In this document: one piece after another, positions 1 to 9,585 of the stretch
How positions within the stretch are numbered: position 1 is the first letter of the stretch
How the letters are laid out: each line of letters starts with the position of its first letter
Origin: Flavilitoribacter sp020436695
Lineage (GTDB): Bacteria > Bacteroidota > Bacteroidia > Chitinophagales > Saprospiraceae
DNA: 64,000 bases
Direction: 5' to 3'
NCBI GenBank assembly: GCA_041392665.1
Contig: JAWKLQ010000010.1
Coordinates: 186,001-250,000 of the forward strand
The notes under the pieces: model-generated
What the model was told of the DNA's origin: nothing
The model's database searches: none
What the model saw: the letters and a program-made list of their open reading frames with translations, nothing else
Program-made: the position numbers and the translations under genes

Positions 1-14
1 AAGCAATACTATTC

Positions 15-572
15 ATGAAAAATATAATCAAGCTTTTCACTTTTGGAATTTTGGGCGCAGGCCTGTTGAGTGTAACCGCCTGTCAGAAAGACGATGACGA
101 TACGGATGTACCGACGGATCAGGAAGTGATTACTACGGTACAACTGGATTTTACCCCAGTGGCCGGCGGCACGACCGAATCTTTTGTTTTTTCCGATGAG
201 GATGGCCCTGGTGGTAACGCACCCATTGTAGATGAGATCAGCCTTGCGGCGAATACGGCTTACGATCTCAGTGTGGAATTCATTGATCGCTCGGATGCCG
301 CTAATCCGGAGTTCATAACCGAAGAGGTAATGGAAGAGGCCGACGCTCATTTGGTTTGCTACGAAGTATCTATCGGTGATGTGAGCGTTACGATCAAGGA
401 TCAGGATGTAAATGGTAATCCCCTGGGTTTGTCCAGTACGCTACAAACAGGAGCCGCCGGCACGGGTACATTTACCATCTTACTCAAGCACGAACCGACC
501 AAAACGGCTTCAGATCCCTGCAGTACGGGAGAAACGGATGTGGAGGCTGATTTTGTGATCAGTATCAATTAG
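15..572 (+). CDS. Small lipoprotein of a TonB-receptor-associated family
   Basis: The 185-residue product starts with a lipoprotein signal peptide and a lipobox ending at Cys23 (SVTAC), followed by an acidic Asp-rich linker, so it should be lipid-anchored in the envelope. The rest is beta-rich, with the pattern VQLDFTP..GGTTESF, a DGPGGNAP loop and LKHEPTK near the end. I recall this pattern from short Bacteroidota lipoproteins (sometimes annotated as type 1 periplasmic-binding-fold proteins) encoded just downstream of a TonB-dependent receptor. That partner would lie left of position 1 and cannot be seen. The substrate is unknown. The start is the first ATG and gives a good signal peptide. 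Confidence 0.75.
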   Translation: MKNIIKLFTFGILGAGLLSVTACQKDDDDTDVPTDQEVITTVQLDFTPVAGGTTESFVFSDEDGPGGNAPIVDEISLAANTAYDLSVEFIDRSDAANPEFITEEVMEEADAHLVCYEVSIGDVSVTIKDQDVNGNPLGLSSTLQTGAAGTGTFTILLKHEPTKTASDPCSTGETDVEADFVISIN

Positions 573-764
573 ATCAGCCTGGATCATCTAACTTTTAGAG
601 GAGTAGTAAGCTTTTAAGGGCTTAGGTTTTAGAAGCAGACCGTTGCCAGTTGTCGATTACCAGTTTATCAACTGATTAACCGGCAACCGGTAACGGTTTT
701 TGATATGGGAAGGTGCTATTTTTAAGCTCTTACGGTGCTGTTTAATATTTGAGATGGCTCGAAT
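573..764. repeat. Intergenic palindromic words between convergent genes
   Basis: Between two convergent genes, about 640-705 holds an imperfect palindrome made of words such as ACCGTTGCCAGTTG, CAGTTTATCAACTG and CCGGCAACCGGTAACGGT, ending in a short T run. It may serve as a bidirectional terminator. The same words (CAGTTG, CCGGCAAC) recur around 19.65-19.89 kb. Confidence 0.4.
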
Positions 765-2864
765 CTATTTCAGGATCGCGATCATCTTCAGAATATCTTT
801 ATTCAGGTGCTCAAATGCCGCCAGATAACGTTTTTCCAGATCGGGGAGCGCTTTAGTGGATTTCAAAGACGCTTCATACAGCAAGCCCGGCAGCATCCAG
901 GAAGCATAACCGCTGTAGGGATCGGAAGAGGCATACAGCGAGCGGAACCAATTGCCGTAAGCCATGCCGTGCTCATCGATAAAGGCCCGGTCCAAACCGA
1001 TCAGTAAGGCGTTAAGCTGTTTTAACTTATTACCTTTTAGCTTACCCTTAGCGATCTGTTCTTTAACTAATTGCTCGTAGGTAGCTGCACTTTCCGCCAA
1101 TTGGTCAACTGTAGTAAGTAGCTTGGACACCTTGTAATCCGGCGCGTAGGAATTGATGCTTTTCTCCGCGTTACGGATATGGGTAGTGAGATCGGTGCCA
1201 TAGCGACCGATATCCAGCGGTAATATATCTGAATTGGCCAGACGCAGCGACATAATGCCGAATACTTTGGCTACCGTAGGTCCACTCTGAAACTCCGGAT
1301 CGGCAAAAGTCTTATACCAGTGGAAATCGTCGTAAGCCGAATGGTAAAGCGTAGGCCCGTGCATGCCGGCCCCCAGACTGGGAATACCCAGGTGCGCATA
1401 AAAACCCAGGTGGTCCGAACCACCTCCCAGATTTCCGATCCGCGGCCCTTTGCTTTTATCATCCAGGCGGGATACCCAATGATCATACACGCTGATATCC
1501 TGATCGGCATAAGGAACTACTTTAGTCGCATCTATCAGCAGGCCCTTCAACGAAGGGGCCGAAGAACCACCGAAATTCAGCCCGGAGCAGGCACCGTCGG
1601 CATTGAAATAGGCAATGGCATTGCTGGTTAGTTCGTCCTTGAACTGTTCTACCCATTCCACGGAGCCGATGATACCGTGCTCTTCTGCGTCCCAGTGAGC
1701 GATCTTGATGGTACGTTGGGGGCGATATCCCTGTTTGGCGAGTTTACCCAGGGCTTCCGCCACGCACAGCAGCATAGCCGTACCGCTGTTGGGATCGCTG
1801 GCACCGTGTACCCAGGCGTCGTAGTGCGAACCCATGATGATCCACTCGTCCGGGTTGGTGCTACCTTCCAGGGTGCCGACAACGTTTTGGATGCGTGCCA
1901 TTTCCATATCCTGTTTAACCATCAGGCGCACTTTCAATTCCGGGCCACCGGTGAGGCGATAAGTAAAGGGCAGACCACCCTGCCAGGCACCGGGCACCGC
2001 CGCTCCTTTCATCCGACCGAGGATCTCTTTGGCCGATCCGTAAGGGATGGGAGTCACGGGAATGGTATGAAAAGCAACTTCTTTCGGATCGAGACGCTTT
2101 ACTTTGGTAGTGCCGTCTACCGGCAGTGCCGGTTCGAAAGGCGTAAGCGGATCACCGCTGTAATCCAGGGTCAGTACTGAACCCCGCTGGATGGTACTCT
2201 CACTGAAATTGCCGCCCTCGGGATAGACCAGCCCCCGCATATAACCGGAGTCTTCCGGATCGGTATAAATGATGAGCCCGGCAGCACCGGCCGCTTCGGC
2301 AAACTTGGCTTTATAGCCCCGGAAATTTCCACCATAGCGCGCCATTACGATCTTTCCTTCTACCGAGACACCCAGATCGGCTAGCTTCTCGAAATCTTCC
2401 TTGGTGCCGTAATTGGCATAGACTACCTCGGCCGTTACATCGCCGGAACCGGAATAGGAATTCCAACCCGGGCCAACTTCCTGTTGGGAGAAAGGATCTT
2501 CCGTGAGGATATATTCCTGATTGTTTAGCGGTAAGCGGATGGGCGTAACCAGCTCAATGGCAATCTGCCCCGGGCCAGTCGGCAGGTAGACATCGTAGGG
2601 ATATTGTACAGCGTCCAGTCCGGCATCCGCCATGACTTTCTGGATATAATCGGCTACGGCCTTATTGGCCGGAGAGCCGGCGCGGTGGGGGAGTTTGGTC
2701 AACTCCTGCAAATGCTCGCGAAAACGTTCTGACTTTGGAAGTTCTACCAACAACTCTTCTATGGTTTGTTGTCTGGACTGATGATCCGGGAAAAAGCCCG
2801 GTACCTGCGCTGGTAACTGCATAACCATGAGCAGTAGCGCAGCAAAAAGAAAGAGATATTTCAT
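765..2864 (-). CDS. Secreted M28 metallopeptidase, glutamate carboxypeptidase II type
   Basis: The 699-residue protein has a signal peptide (residues 1-19, cleavage after LPAQ). It then shows a PA-type insert (about 120-270), an M28 zinc peptidase core (about 325-540) and a C-terminal helical region like the transferrin-receptor dimerisation domain (about 570-699). The two-zinc site is visible: His347 and Asp357 (GSHYDAW, ASDPNSG), the catalytic pair Glu394-Glu395 (WDAEEHG), Asp423 (NADG) and His508 (LYHSAYDD). The order and length match carboxypeptidase II-like exopeptidases, which trim peptides in the periplasm or outside the cell. It is divergent from the methyltransferase at 2945 and looks monocistronic. 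The family is secure; the preferred peptide is not known. Confidence 0.93.
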   Translation of the reverse strand: MKYLFLFAALLLMVMQLPAQVPGFFPDHQSRQQTIEELLVELPKSERFREHLQELTKLPHRAGSPANKAVADYIQKVMADAGLDAVQYPYDVYLPTGPGQIAIELVTPIRLPLNNQEYILTEDPFSQQEVGPGWNSYSGSGDVTAEVVYANYGTKEDFEKLADLGVSVEGKIVMARYGGNFRGYKAKFAEAAGAAGLIIYTDPEDSGYMRGLVYPEGGNFSESTIQRGSVLTLDYSGDPLTPFEPALPVDGTTKVKRLDPKEVAFHTIPVTPIPYGSAKEILGRMKGAAVPGAWQGGLPFTYRLTGGPELKVRLMVKQDMEMARIQNVVGTLEGSTNPDEWIIMGSHYDAWVHGASDPNSGTAMLLCVAEALGKLAKQGYRPQRTIKIAHWDAEEHGIIGSVEWVEQFKDELTSNAIAYFNADGACSGLNFGGSSAPSLKGLLIDATKVVPYADQDISVYDHWVSRLDDKSKGPRIGNLGGGSDHLGFYAHLGIPSLGAGMHGPTLYHSAYDDFHWYKTFADPEFQSGPTVAKVFGIMSLRLANSDILPLDIGRYGTDLTTHIRNAEKSINSYAPDYKVSKLLTTVDQLAESAATYEQLVKEQIAKGKLKGNKLKQLNALLIGLDRAFIDEHGMAYGNWFRSLYASSDPYSGYASWMLPGLLYEASLKSTKALPDLEKRYLAAFEHLNKDILKMIAILK

Positions 2865-2944
2865 ACTAGTATTGTGTTTGGCGGAAGATACAAGCTTTCA
2901 CCAAAATGCGGAACCATTTTTCACAGAAGCTGCTTTATGGGAAT

Positions 2945-3718
2945 ATGAATCCTTACCATCAATCAAATCAGAAGCGGTGGGAGGCTGCGGCCTCCAACTG
3001 GAAAGCCATGCACGATCGCAGGGGTACCTGGCGAAACTGCGTCGACTCGCCGGAACTGGTGTTTGTCACTGAAGAATTAAAATACTTCCAGCATATTCGC
3101 GGAAAACGGGTAGCTGTGCTGGGCAGCGGTGATAACCTGGCGGTTTTTGCCCTGGCCGGTCTGGGGGCACAGGTGACCTCCGTGGATATTTCTCATCAGC
3201 AACTCGATATTGCCGCCGCCAGGGCAAAAGAGCTGAACCTGAATATCCGCTTTGTACCATCGGATGTATGCCGGCTGGAAGCCTTGGAGAACGATCATTT
3301 CGATCTGGTCTATACCGGCGGGCACGTAGCCGTTTGGGTGGCTGAACTGGAGCAATATTACCGGGAGGCAGTCCGGATACTCAAGCTGGGCGGTATTTTT
3401 ATGGTGAATGAATATCATCCGTTCCGTCGTATTTGGCGGGATGGGACCGATAAACTGGAAGTGGCTTACGATTATTACGATCGCGGTCCTTTTGTATTCA
3501 AGTATACCGACGATATTCTCAGCCGGGAGGATGGCGGACTTGCAAGCTACGAATTTCACTGGACGGTTAGCGACTTCATTCAGGCTATCTTAAAAGCCGG
3601 TTGCGAATTGATCGATACGGCCGAATTTGGGGAACATGTCGGTGATTGGGAAGGGGCTCCTATGCACGGATTACCGGAGTGTCTGCTGCTGGTGGGAAGG
3701 AAGCGTCCAGGTGATTAG
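2945..3718 (+). CDS. Class I SAM-dependent methyltransferase
   Basis: The protein is 257 residues from the chosen start. It shows Rossmann motif I as VAVLGSGDN (56-64), the acidic residue that binds the SAM ribose at Asp81 (VTSVDIS), a post-II segment FDLVYTGG and the LKLGGIFMVNEYHP strand typical of the fold. Reading is open from 2906, but ATG 2945 (MNPYHQSNQKRW) fits the usual beginning of such proteins and leaves more promoter space opposite the divergent peptidase gene. The substrate cannot be told; the Trp-rich C-terminal half resembles small-molecule methyltransferases. No operon partner is apparent. Confidence 0.85.
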   Translation: MNPYHQSNQKRWEAAASNWKAMHDRRGTWRNCVDSPELVFVTEELKYFQHIRGKRVAVLGSGDNLAVFALAGLGAQVTSVDISHQQLDIAAARAKELNLNIRFVPSDVCRLEALENDHFDLVYTGGHVAVWVAELEQYYREAVRILKLGGIFMVNEYHPFRRIWRDGTDKLEVAYDYYDRGPFVFKYTDDILSREDGGLASYEFHWTVSDFIQAILKAGCELIDTAEFGEHVGDWEGAPMHGLPECLLLVGRKRPGD

Positions 3719-3788
3719 AAGATTGTCAACAAAATTATGCGTTCGCCTCCAAACCTCCCAATATCTATAAATCCCAACGTCAACCTCC

Positions 3789-5450
3789 TCACTTAAACAC
3801 AAAGCGTAAGCCCTCACTTGCACTCTGCATATAGGCATTGCCATGATCATCGGCAATATGACTAAATTTCCAGGCAAGCCCCCGCGGTGACATTTGCTCC
3901 AAATATTCCTGAAAGCCCCTGATGCCGTCCAAATGGGATCTGACAATTTCCGGAGCCAGGCCGGAACCAACATCGGAAGAACTGATGTAGAGCTTTTTTC
4001 CCGGATAGCTTTTAGCCAGTTGCTCCTTCTCCAGAGGGATCAGGCCTTCCAGACTGGGATCGGCCGCAATGTATCCCTGGAACAGATCCGGTTGAGTGAG
4101 CAGGGTATAGGCGGTAAACACGCCTGCGTGCGAGTGACCGATCAACACTCTTTGTGAAGATACCCGGTAATGTTCCTCGATATAAGGCAGAACTTCTTCT
4201 CTGAGAAACAGCAGGAACTGATCAGCTTCACCTCCGTAAGCTGTGGGCAGCAGGTTCTGCCTCCGACCTTCCCGGTCAATATTCGGGATACCGAGCAGGA
4301 TCATTTCCGGAAGGCCCTGCCAGTAAGACATATAGTCGATAATACCAAAAGTGACGCTGAAACGATAATCCGCATCCAGAACAACCAGTAGAGGATAATC
4401 CCGACTGGTAGTGTCATAAGAGGCCGGCAAATGGACATACAACTCACGCCATTCTTCCAAGAATTCGGAAGGTAGGGAGATCTGTTCTACCGAAAGCAAA
4501 GACTTTGTTTTTTTTCCGGCTTGTAGGGAGATGGCATGGTCCAGCCAATGGATGGTATTCAGCACCAGTTGTGCATTCTGGTCGGCCTGTGGATGATTAA
4601 AACCGATCTTAAATGGCCCCTGCCTGCTCTGCGCAATTTGCGCGGTCAGCATGGCTGCCTCACCGTACACCACGATCCGCCCTTTTCCGAAGTTTAAAGC
4701 GGCGCCTTGTTGCCAGCCTTCCAGCGGTACCGCCGGAGTATCCGGATGGAATCTCCAGGCCGTGTCGGGTTCCAGTGAGCGGTGATCCTTCCCGAAACTC
4801 AGTATGGGCATAGCGCCTTCCGGACTTTGAAATGCCGAACCGGTGAAAGAGGCGATATGGTCGATCCTTTCATCGGCGCTACTCCCCTCCGTGATGGCAT
4901 TTTCGTGTAAGGTGCCGCTTGAGCGATCAAAGTTGGAAGGGGGGAATTGTTGTTGGTCCGCCATGGCAAAACCGTTGCTGAAATGAAAGCCAAAAGCTTC
5001 CGCTATATTGGAAGCAGCTCCGGGGAAAGGCATATGATCAGCGATCAGTAGCAGACTACCGCCTTCGCTAACCCAGCTTTTCAACGCTGCCACTTCATCC
5101 GAGCTGAAGGCCGGGGGATTAGGTTTGATCCAGCCGTGGGTATCATCTTCACTCAGCGGATTCGCAATAACAAGGATGTTGCATTGCTTCAAATAGTCAT
5201 TGGAAAACTTTTCTTTTCCGGACTGCACCCGATAGCCATCTTCTTCCAGTAAAAGGGCAAAGGGCCGAAAACCGCCTTCGTAGGTATGATAATTATTATG
5301 TGCCCCGTCGATCACGATCACTGGCCCTTCTCCTTTTTCATAACTCGAAAAATGGATAGGGTAGTGGTAGGCAAGATCGGACTGGGGCTGGGCAAAAAGG
5401 GAAAATGCCGAATAACAGATGCATCCGGCAACAAGTAGTGTTCTGTTCAT
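3789..5450 (-). CDS. GATase-like (DUF4350-type) domain fused to an esterase
   Basis: The 553-residue secreted protein (signal peptide 1-20) has two parts. Residues about 43-300 look like the DUF4350/ThuA-like class I amidotransferase fold: VIVIDGAHNN, a strand NILVIANPL, GGSLLLIADHMPFPG and FGKGRIVVYGEAAM. Residues about 330-553 are an alpha/beta hydrolase of the esterase D/enterochelin esterase type, with the nucleophile elbow GHSHAG (Ser440), an oxyanion-side YPLLVVLDAD strand and a late His (HIADDHG, His536). The first domain may bind or sense a ligand while the second hydrolyses esters. No separate upstream gene supplies either half, so this is one polypeptide. The natural substrate is unknown. 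Confidence 0.75.
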   Translation of the reverse strand: MNRTLLVAGCICYSAFSLFAQPQSDLAYHYPIHFSSYEKGEGPVIVIDGAHNNYHTYEGGFRPFALLLEEDGYRVQSGKEKFSNDYLKQCNILVIANPLSEDDTHGWIKPNPPAFSSDEVAALKSWVSEGGSLLLIADHMPFPGAASNIAEAFGFHFSNGFAMADQQQFPPSNFDRSSGTLHENAITEGSSADERIDHIASFTGSAFQSPEGAMPILSFGKDHRSLEPDTAWRFHPDTPAVPLEGWQQGAALNFGKGRIVVYGEAAMLTAQIAQSRQGPFKIGFNHPQADQNAQLVLNTIHWLDHAISLQAGKKTKSLLSVEQISLPSEFLEEWRELYVHLPASYDTTSRDYPLLVVLDADYRFSVTFGIIDYMSYWQGLPEMILLGIPNIDREGRRQNLLPTAYGGEADQFLLFLREEVLPYIEEHYRVSSQRVLIGHSHAGVFTAYTLLTQPDLFQGYIAADPSLEGLIPLEKEQLAKSYPGKKLYISSSDVGSGLAPEIVRSHLDGIRGFQEYLEQMSPRGLAWKFSHIADDHGNAYMQSASEGLRFVFK

Positions 5451-5536
5451 GTCAGGTGCTCAATATATGATCGGATAACAGGTATAGATGCAGGAGCACA
5501 CTGTTTTGGCGGGTGAGTTTTATTGTTCAACCCTTC

Positions 5537-6010
5537 TTAACTCACCTTCCCTTCCGCCACCGTTTTCAGATCAGCAGCAAAACCGATAAAAGCAGGACGT
5601 AGATCCGGCATGGAACCGGCCATTAGGGGCACCATCAGGCCGGTAAATTGCTCGGACATGCTTACTGTGGTATTGCCATCGGCACCGGGCGTGAGTAAGA
5701 AGGTGCGTACACCTTTGAACAAGCCCAGGGGCATTCCACCGGTCCAAACCATTTTTTTCGGAGGCTCCAGATGTGATACCACTACGGGAAATGCCCGGTT
5801 GGGACTGATCTTGGCGAAGACCTTGATCTTTTCTCCCTCGGCGATCTCGCCTTCCACCCGGTCGACGGTAGAATTCCAGTTGGGATAATCGGCGGCATTT
5901 ACGAGATAAGGCCAGATCGTCTCCGGTTCGGCATTTATCTCAATGCTGACATCATATTGCAGGGAAAAAGTGCTGGAGTTGCGGGTAGCCTCAACATTTG
6001 AATGTTCCAT
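5537..6010 (-). CDS. SRPBCC (START/Bet v1-like) domain protein
   Basis: The 157-residue protein has the SRPBCC pattern from about residue 18: SIEINAEPETIWPYLVNAADYPNWN, a central glycine-rich turn, and the terminal helix FIGFAADLKTVAEG. These proteins bind hydrophobic ligands in a deep pocket; some are aromatase/cyclases, others lack an assigned role. It has no signal peptide and should be cytosolic. It stands alone between an esterase fusion gene on the same strand and a divergent sulfatase. A more exact function cannot be assigned. Confidence 0.8.
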   Translation of the reverse strand: MEHSNVEATRNSSTFSLQYDVSIEINAEPETIWPYLVNAADYPNWNSTVDRVEGEIAEGEKIKVFAKISPNRAFPVVVSHLEPPKKMVWTGGMPLGLFKGVRTFLLTPGADGNTTVSMSEQFTGLMVPLMAGSMPDLRPAFIGFAADLKTVAEGKVS

Positions 6011-6166
6011 AATGGAGTCAGGTGTTTAACAAATAAGCAATAAGATAACGGTTATTTGTAAGTTGTGGGCAATTATCGTCCGGCTGGTCATGAAATGTAC
6101 AAAACCGGGTATCTGATCTTTTCGATACCTTTAAACATATTCTAATATCCATAACCATCTATCTCA

Positions 6167-7681
6167 ATGTTCACCATGTTCAAACCTTACTTCGCACTAT
6201 TATCTTTAGCTGTTGTGCTGTTCTTCCAAAGTTGTCAAAATGCTGCACCAACAGAACCGCAATTTCCCAATATCATTTACATCCTGGCCGATGACCTGGG
6301 TTACGGGGATGTATCGGCGCTGAATGACAGTGCCGCCTTCACTACTCCCAACATCGATGCGCTGGCACATAGTGGTATGACCTTTACCGACGCTCACAGC
6401 GGATCGGCCGTTTGCACCCCCACGCGTTACGGGATACTTACCGGCAGATATGCCTGGCGGAGCAGTCTGCAAAACGGTGTGAGCTGGAGTTGGGATCCAC
6501 CGCTTATTCCATCGGACCGTCAGACGGTGGCCGATCTGCTGAAAGCAAAAAATTACCATACCGCCTGTATCGGCAAATGGCACCTGGGGCTTGGCTGGGG
6601 CAAAGACAGTACCGGGCAGATAGATATGACCTTGCCCATCGCCGGCGGACCAAACGAGCTGGGTTTTGACTATTTCTACGGCATTACCGCCTCGCTGGAT
6701 ATTCCGCCTTACGTCTACATTCAGGATGACCGGATCACTGCGACTGCCATTGATACGATAGAAGCTATGACAGGAAAGGCTTTCTGGCGCAAAGGCCCGG
6801 TGGGTAATGATTTTAAACATGAAGAAGTATTGCCGGTACTGACCGAAAAGGCTGTGAGCTATATTAGAGACCGGTCGCAAACCGGGCAACCCTTTTTCCT
6901 CTATTTTCCTTTGCCGGCACCACATACACCAATTCTGCCCACCGCCGAATACCAGGGTAAGAGCGGTACCAACGCCTACGGTGATTTTGTGCTCATGGTA
7001 GATGACGTGGTCGGACAGATCCGTGCGAGCCTGGACGAACTGGGCATCACCGATAATACACTACTGATCTTTACCAGTGATAATGGTTGTTCTCCGATGG
7101 CCGATTTTGAAGAACTGGCTGCTTTCGGACACGATCCCAGTGGTATATTCCGGGGTAATAAGGCAGATATTTTTGAAGGCGGGCACCGTATACCGTTCCT
7201 GGCGCAATGGCCGGCGATGATACCACAGAACAGCCGGTACGAAGGAACCGTTTGCCTTACCGACCTGATGGCCAGTTGTGCAGCAATTGTAGGCGACAGC
7301 CTGACAATGGGCGAGGGTGAGGACAGTGTAAACCTATTGCCGGTGTTAAGTGGTGGAAAAAATGAACCGGTGCGGGAGGCCACGGTACATCATTCCATCA
7401 ACGGCAGCTTTGCCATTCGTCAGGGCAAATGGAAACTCAATTTCTGCCCCGGTTCGGGCGGATGGAGTGCGCCGCGTCCGGAAGAAGCGAGAAAGATGAA
7501 CTTACCTTCGGTGCAGTTGTATGACATCGTGGCAGATCCTTCAGAGCAGCATAATTTGGCCGCAGAGGAGCCGGAAGTTACCGCCCGGCTGACGACCTTG
7601 ATGGAACAATACATTCGGGATGGTACAAGCAGACCGGGGGCACAGGGCAAAAATGATGTGGAGGTAGCTATGTACAAATAA
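6167..7681 (+). CDS. Lipoprotein S1-family sulfatase
   Basis: The 504-residue protein begins with a lipoprotein signal (lipobox FFQSC, Cys23). The alkaline-phosphatase-like sulfatase core shows the metal-binding pair ADD (Asp42-Asp43), the formylglycine motif CTPTR (Cys83, Arg87), a GKWHLG lysine/histidine segment and the metal-ligand FTSDNG. Cys83 would be oxidised to formylglycine before it can hydrolyse sulfate esters of glycans. ATG 6176 is an equally plausible start three codons on. The HEAT-type gene at 7688 follows after only six bases, so they may share a transcript by read-through. The maturation enzyme is not in this window. The exact sulfated substrate is not evident. Confidence 0.93.
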   Translation: MFTMFKPYFALLSLAVVLFFQSCQNAAPTEPQFPNIIYILADDLGYGDVSALNDSAAFTTPNIDALAHSGMTFTDAHSGSAVCTPTRYGILTGRYAWRSSLQNGVSWSWDPPLIPSDRQTVADLLKAKNYHTACIGKWHLGLGWGKDSTGQIDMTLPIAGGPNELGFDYFYGITASLDIPPYVYIQDDRITATAIDTIEAMTGKAFWRKGPVGNDFKHEEVLPVLTEKAVSYIRDRSQTGQPFFLYFPLPAPHTPILPTAEYQGKSGTNAYGDFVLMVDDVVGQIRASLDELGITDNTLLIFTSDNGCSPMADFEELAAFGHDPSGIFRGNKADIFEGGHRIPFLAQWPAMIPQNSRYEGTVCLTDLMASCAAIVGDSLTMGEGEDSVNLLPVLSGGKNEPVREATVHHSINGSFAIRQGKWKLNFCPGSGGWSAPRPEEARKMNLPSVQLYDIVADPSEQHNLAAEEPEVTARLTTLMEQYIRDGTSRPGAQGKNDVEVAMYK

Positions 7682-7687
7682 GATGAT

Positions 7688-9265
7688 ATGACTACTGACA
7701 ACCCGGGAATTACAAAAGGCTGTCCGCTTACTGTAGAATTAGAAGGGACAAGTTGTCAGTTTGTCCTGTATGTCAATGCCTACGGCGAAATTGTTCATCT
7801 GGAAAATCACTTTCTAGCGCTGCCGGCCGAAGCACAACAGTTGATCGCAGGAAGTGCGGCCGGTCGCATCGCCGAAAAGCTAAAGTCATATGAATTGCTG
7901 TTGCGCTATCTGACGCCCATTGCTGCTTTGGGATATATGGAGGAAGAACAGTGGAAGGCAATTTACCGGGAGACTACCACACTGAATCATAAACTATCCG
8001 AGCAGCCGGATAATCAACAACCTTTACCGAATGCATGGACCAGACAGATCCGGCAACTTCATCAGGATCCGGAAAAGCAGGGAGTCCTCTCACTGGCTGC
8101 GGAATTTATTCATATTAATACCCAAGGCTTTTCCGAATTCCTGTTGCATCGGATAGGGGAGACCAAGGAAATGATATTCGAACCGCTGCTCCACGTGGTA
8201 TTAAATGTGTTGGACAGTGAATCGTTGATCCTCCTTTGCTATCAAGATATCGGGCATTATCAAACGGAAAACTCCAGGTTATTACTTACGACCCATCTGG
8301 TAGATAAACATTACGCCAGATATCGAAATCGCATATTGACGGCGCTCGGCAATTACCAGGATGATGCAATCAGGGCATTCCTACTGAAATTTTACCACGA
8401 AAAGCGACAGATAGAAGGCATAGACTGGGAGCCCTGGATCATCGCCCTCAAGCCCTATAATGGCCCGGAGGTAAATGCCGCATTTCTCGATCTTATGACC
8501 GGCATTAATTCCAATTCGGCATTGGAAGCCTTTGCTGCTTTGCACACAAACGGTTATTCCGAAGTAGATCTGTTGCCGCATCTGCTGCGGGTGATCCGGG
8601 AAAAAAGATCAAAACGGCACGTAAAATGCGCTTTGAACACCTTAGATCAGATCGAGGACACAGCGCTACTGCCCACCGCCGACGAACTTATATCGATCTT
8701 CATCTGGGATTGCGAAAGTATCGCTGACGATCAGCAGGATCTTGGGCAGAATATCCGGGAACTGCTCACCCGACGGAAAAATGAAAACGCTTTTACCCGA
8801 TTGTATCCCTATCTCAGGCATAGCGATCCGGAAATCAGAGAAAGGACCCTGGAACTGCTCGCCATCGGAGAGGCAGCTGATTTTCGGGAGATCGTCAGGT
8901 TGCTGGAAGATGATGTGCCCGCAGTGAGACAAAAAGCCCTGGCGATCGTCAGAGATGCGGCTCAACAGAAAACTTTACCTGAAGCCGTTGCGCCCCTGAT
9001 GGCCATCTGGAAGATAGAACAATCCTGGCTGCACATCAAGATCATGGTCACGCTGATGTACGTTTTGGAAAATGCTCCGGATGAACAAGCCCTACCATTC
9101 TTGTTGTCACAGGTAGATCATGATCATCACCTTGTGAGGTTCGCTGTCGTAAGAGGGCTTCGACATTTCCGCTCTCCCCAGGTGATAGAAGCTGTAACCT
9201 TATTAAGAAACGATAAGAATTCTCACGTCAGGAAAGCGGCCGAAGAGGCATACAATAGTTTTTAA
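7688..9265 (+). CDS. HEAT-type repeat protein, first of two paralogues
   Basis: The 525-residue soluble protein has no signal peptide. Residues about 8-130 form a distinct N-terminal module (FVLYVNAYGEIVHLENHF then helices), and the remainder is alpha-helical, ending in clear HEAT/PBS-lyase-type repeats (about 375-525), for example YLRHSDPEIRERTLELL and LLEDDVPAVRQKALAIV. Such solenoids are scaffolds for protein partners. The second paralogue at 9586 has the same layout, and a MoxR ATPase and a HExxH/VWA gene follow, so I infer a role as adaptor or client of that pair. The start lies six bases after the sulfatase stop. No enzymatic motif is visible. Confidence 0.7.
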   Translation: MTTDNPGITKGCPLTVELEGTSCQFVLYVNAYGEIVHLENHFLALPAEAQQLIAGSAAGRIAEKLKSYELLLRYLTPIAALGYMEEEQWKAIYRETTTLNHKLSEQPDNQQPLPNAWTRQIRQLHQDPEKQGVLSLAAEFIHINTQGFSEFLLHRIGETKEMIFEPLLHVVLNVLDSESLILLCYQDIGHYQTENSRLLLTTHLVDKHYARYRNRILTALGNYQDDAIRAFLLKFYHEKRQIEGIDWEPWIIALKPYNGPEVNAAFLDLMTGINSNSALEAFAALHTNGYSEVDLLPHLLRVIREKRSKRHVKCALNTLDQIEDTALLPTADELISIFIWDCESIADDQQDLGQNIRELLTRRKNENAFTRLYPYLRHSDPEIRERTLELLAIGEAADFREIVRLLEDDVPAVRQKALAIVRDAAQQKTLPEAVAPLMAIWKIEQSWLHIKIMVTLMYVLENAPDEQALPFLLSQVDHDHHLVRFAVVRGLRHFRSPQVIEAVTLLRNDKNSHVRKAAEEAYNSF

Positions 9266-9585
9266 TGAATGGTAAAGCGTGGTGATTTGCATGCGTCTTT
9301 GTTCGCAGGCTCATCTTTCGTGACGGGCTGGGATACTTCAACATGTTTTAAGCTGCTAAGATGGGAGGGATACTTTTGGCCGATCTTTCCCGACACTTAG
9401 GTGTACGCTGCGCTCGGGATGTTATATTTGGCACTTTTTTTGCAGAAATAAGTAGGTGAAATCTTAATGTGATTGTTTTGTTGGAAAGGTGCTGTGCAGA
9501 AGTTTACAGAAAGAATTTGCTAAATTGCGAAAAGCAAAAAACAAAGTAACAGATCCTTTTCCGATCAATTGATAAAAGGTAGACC
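9266..9585 (+). other. 320-bp gap between the HEAT-type paralogues
   Basis: No open reading frame is convincing here. TATATTTG at 9423-9430 matches the Bacteroidota -7 box, and TAAATTG near 9520 is a one-mismatch version, but neither has a clear -33 partner. The gap may carry a promoter for the second HEAT gene and the ATPase/VWA pair. Confidence 0.3.
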
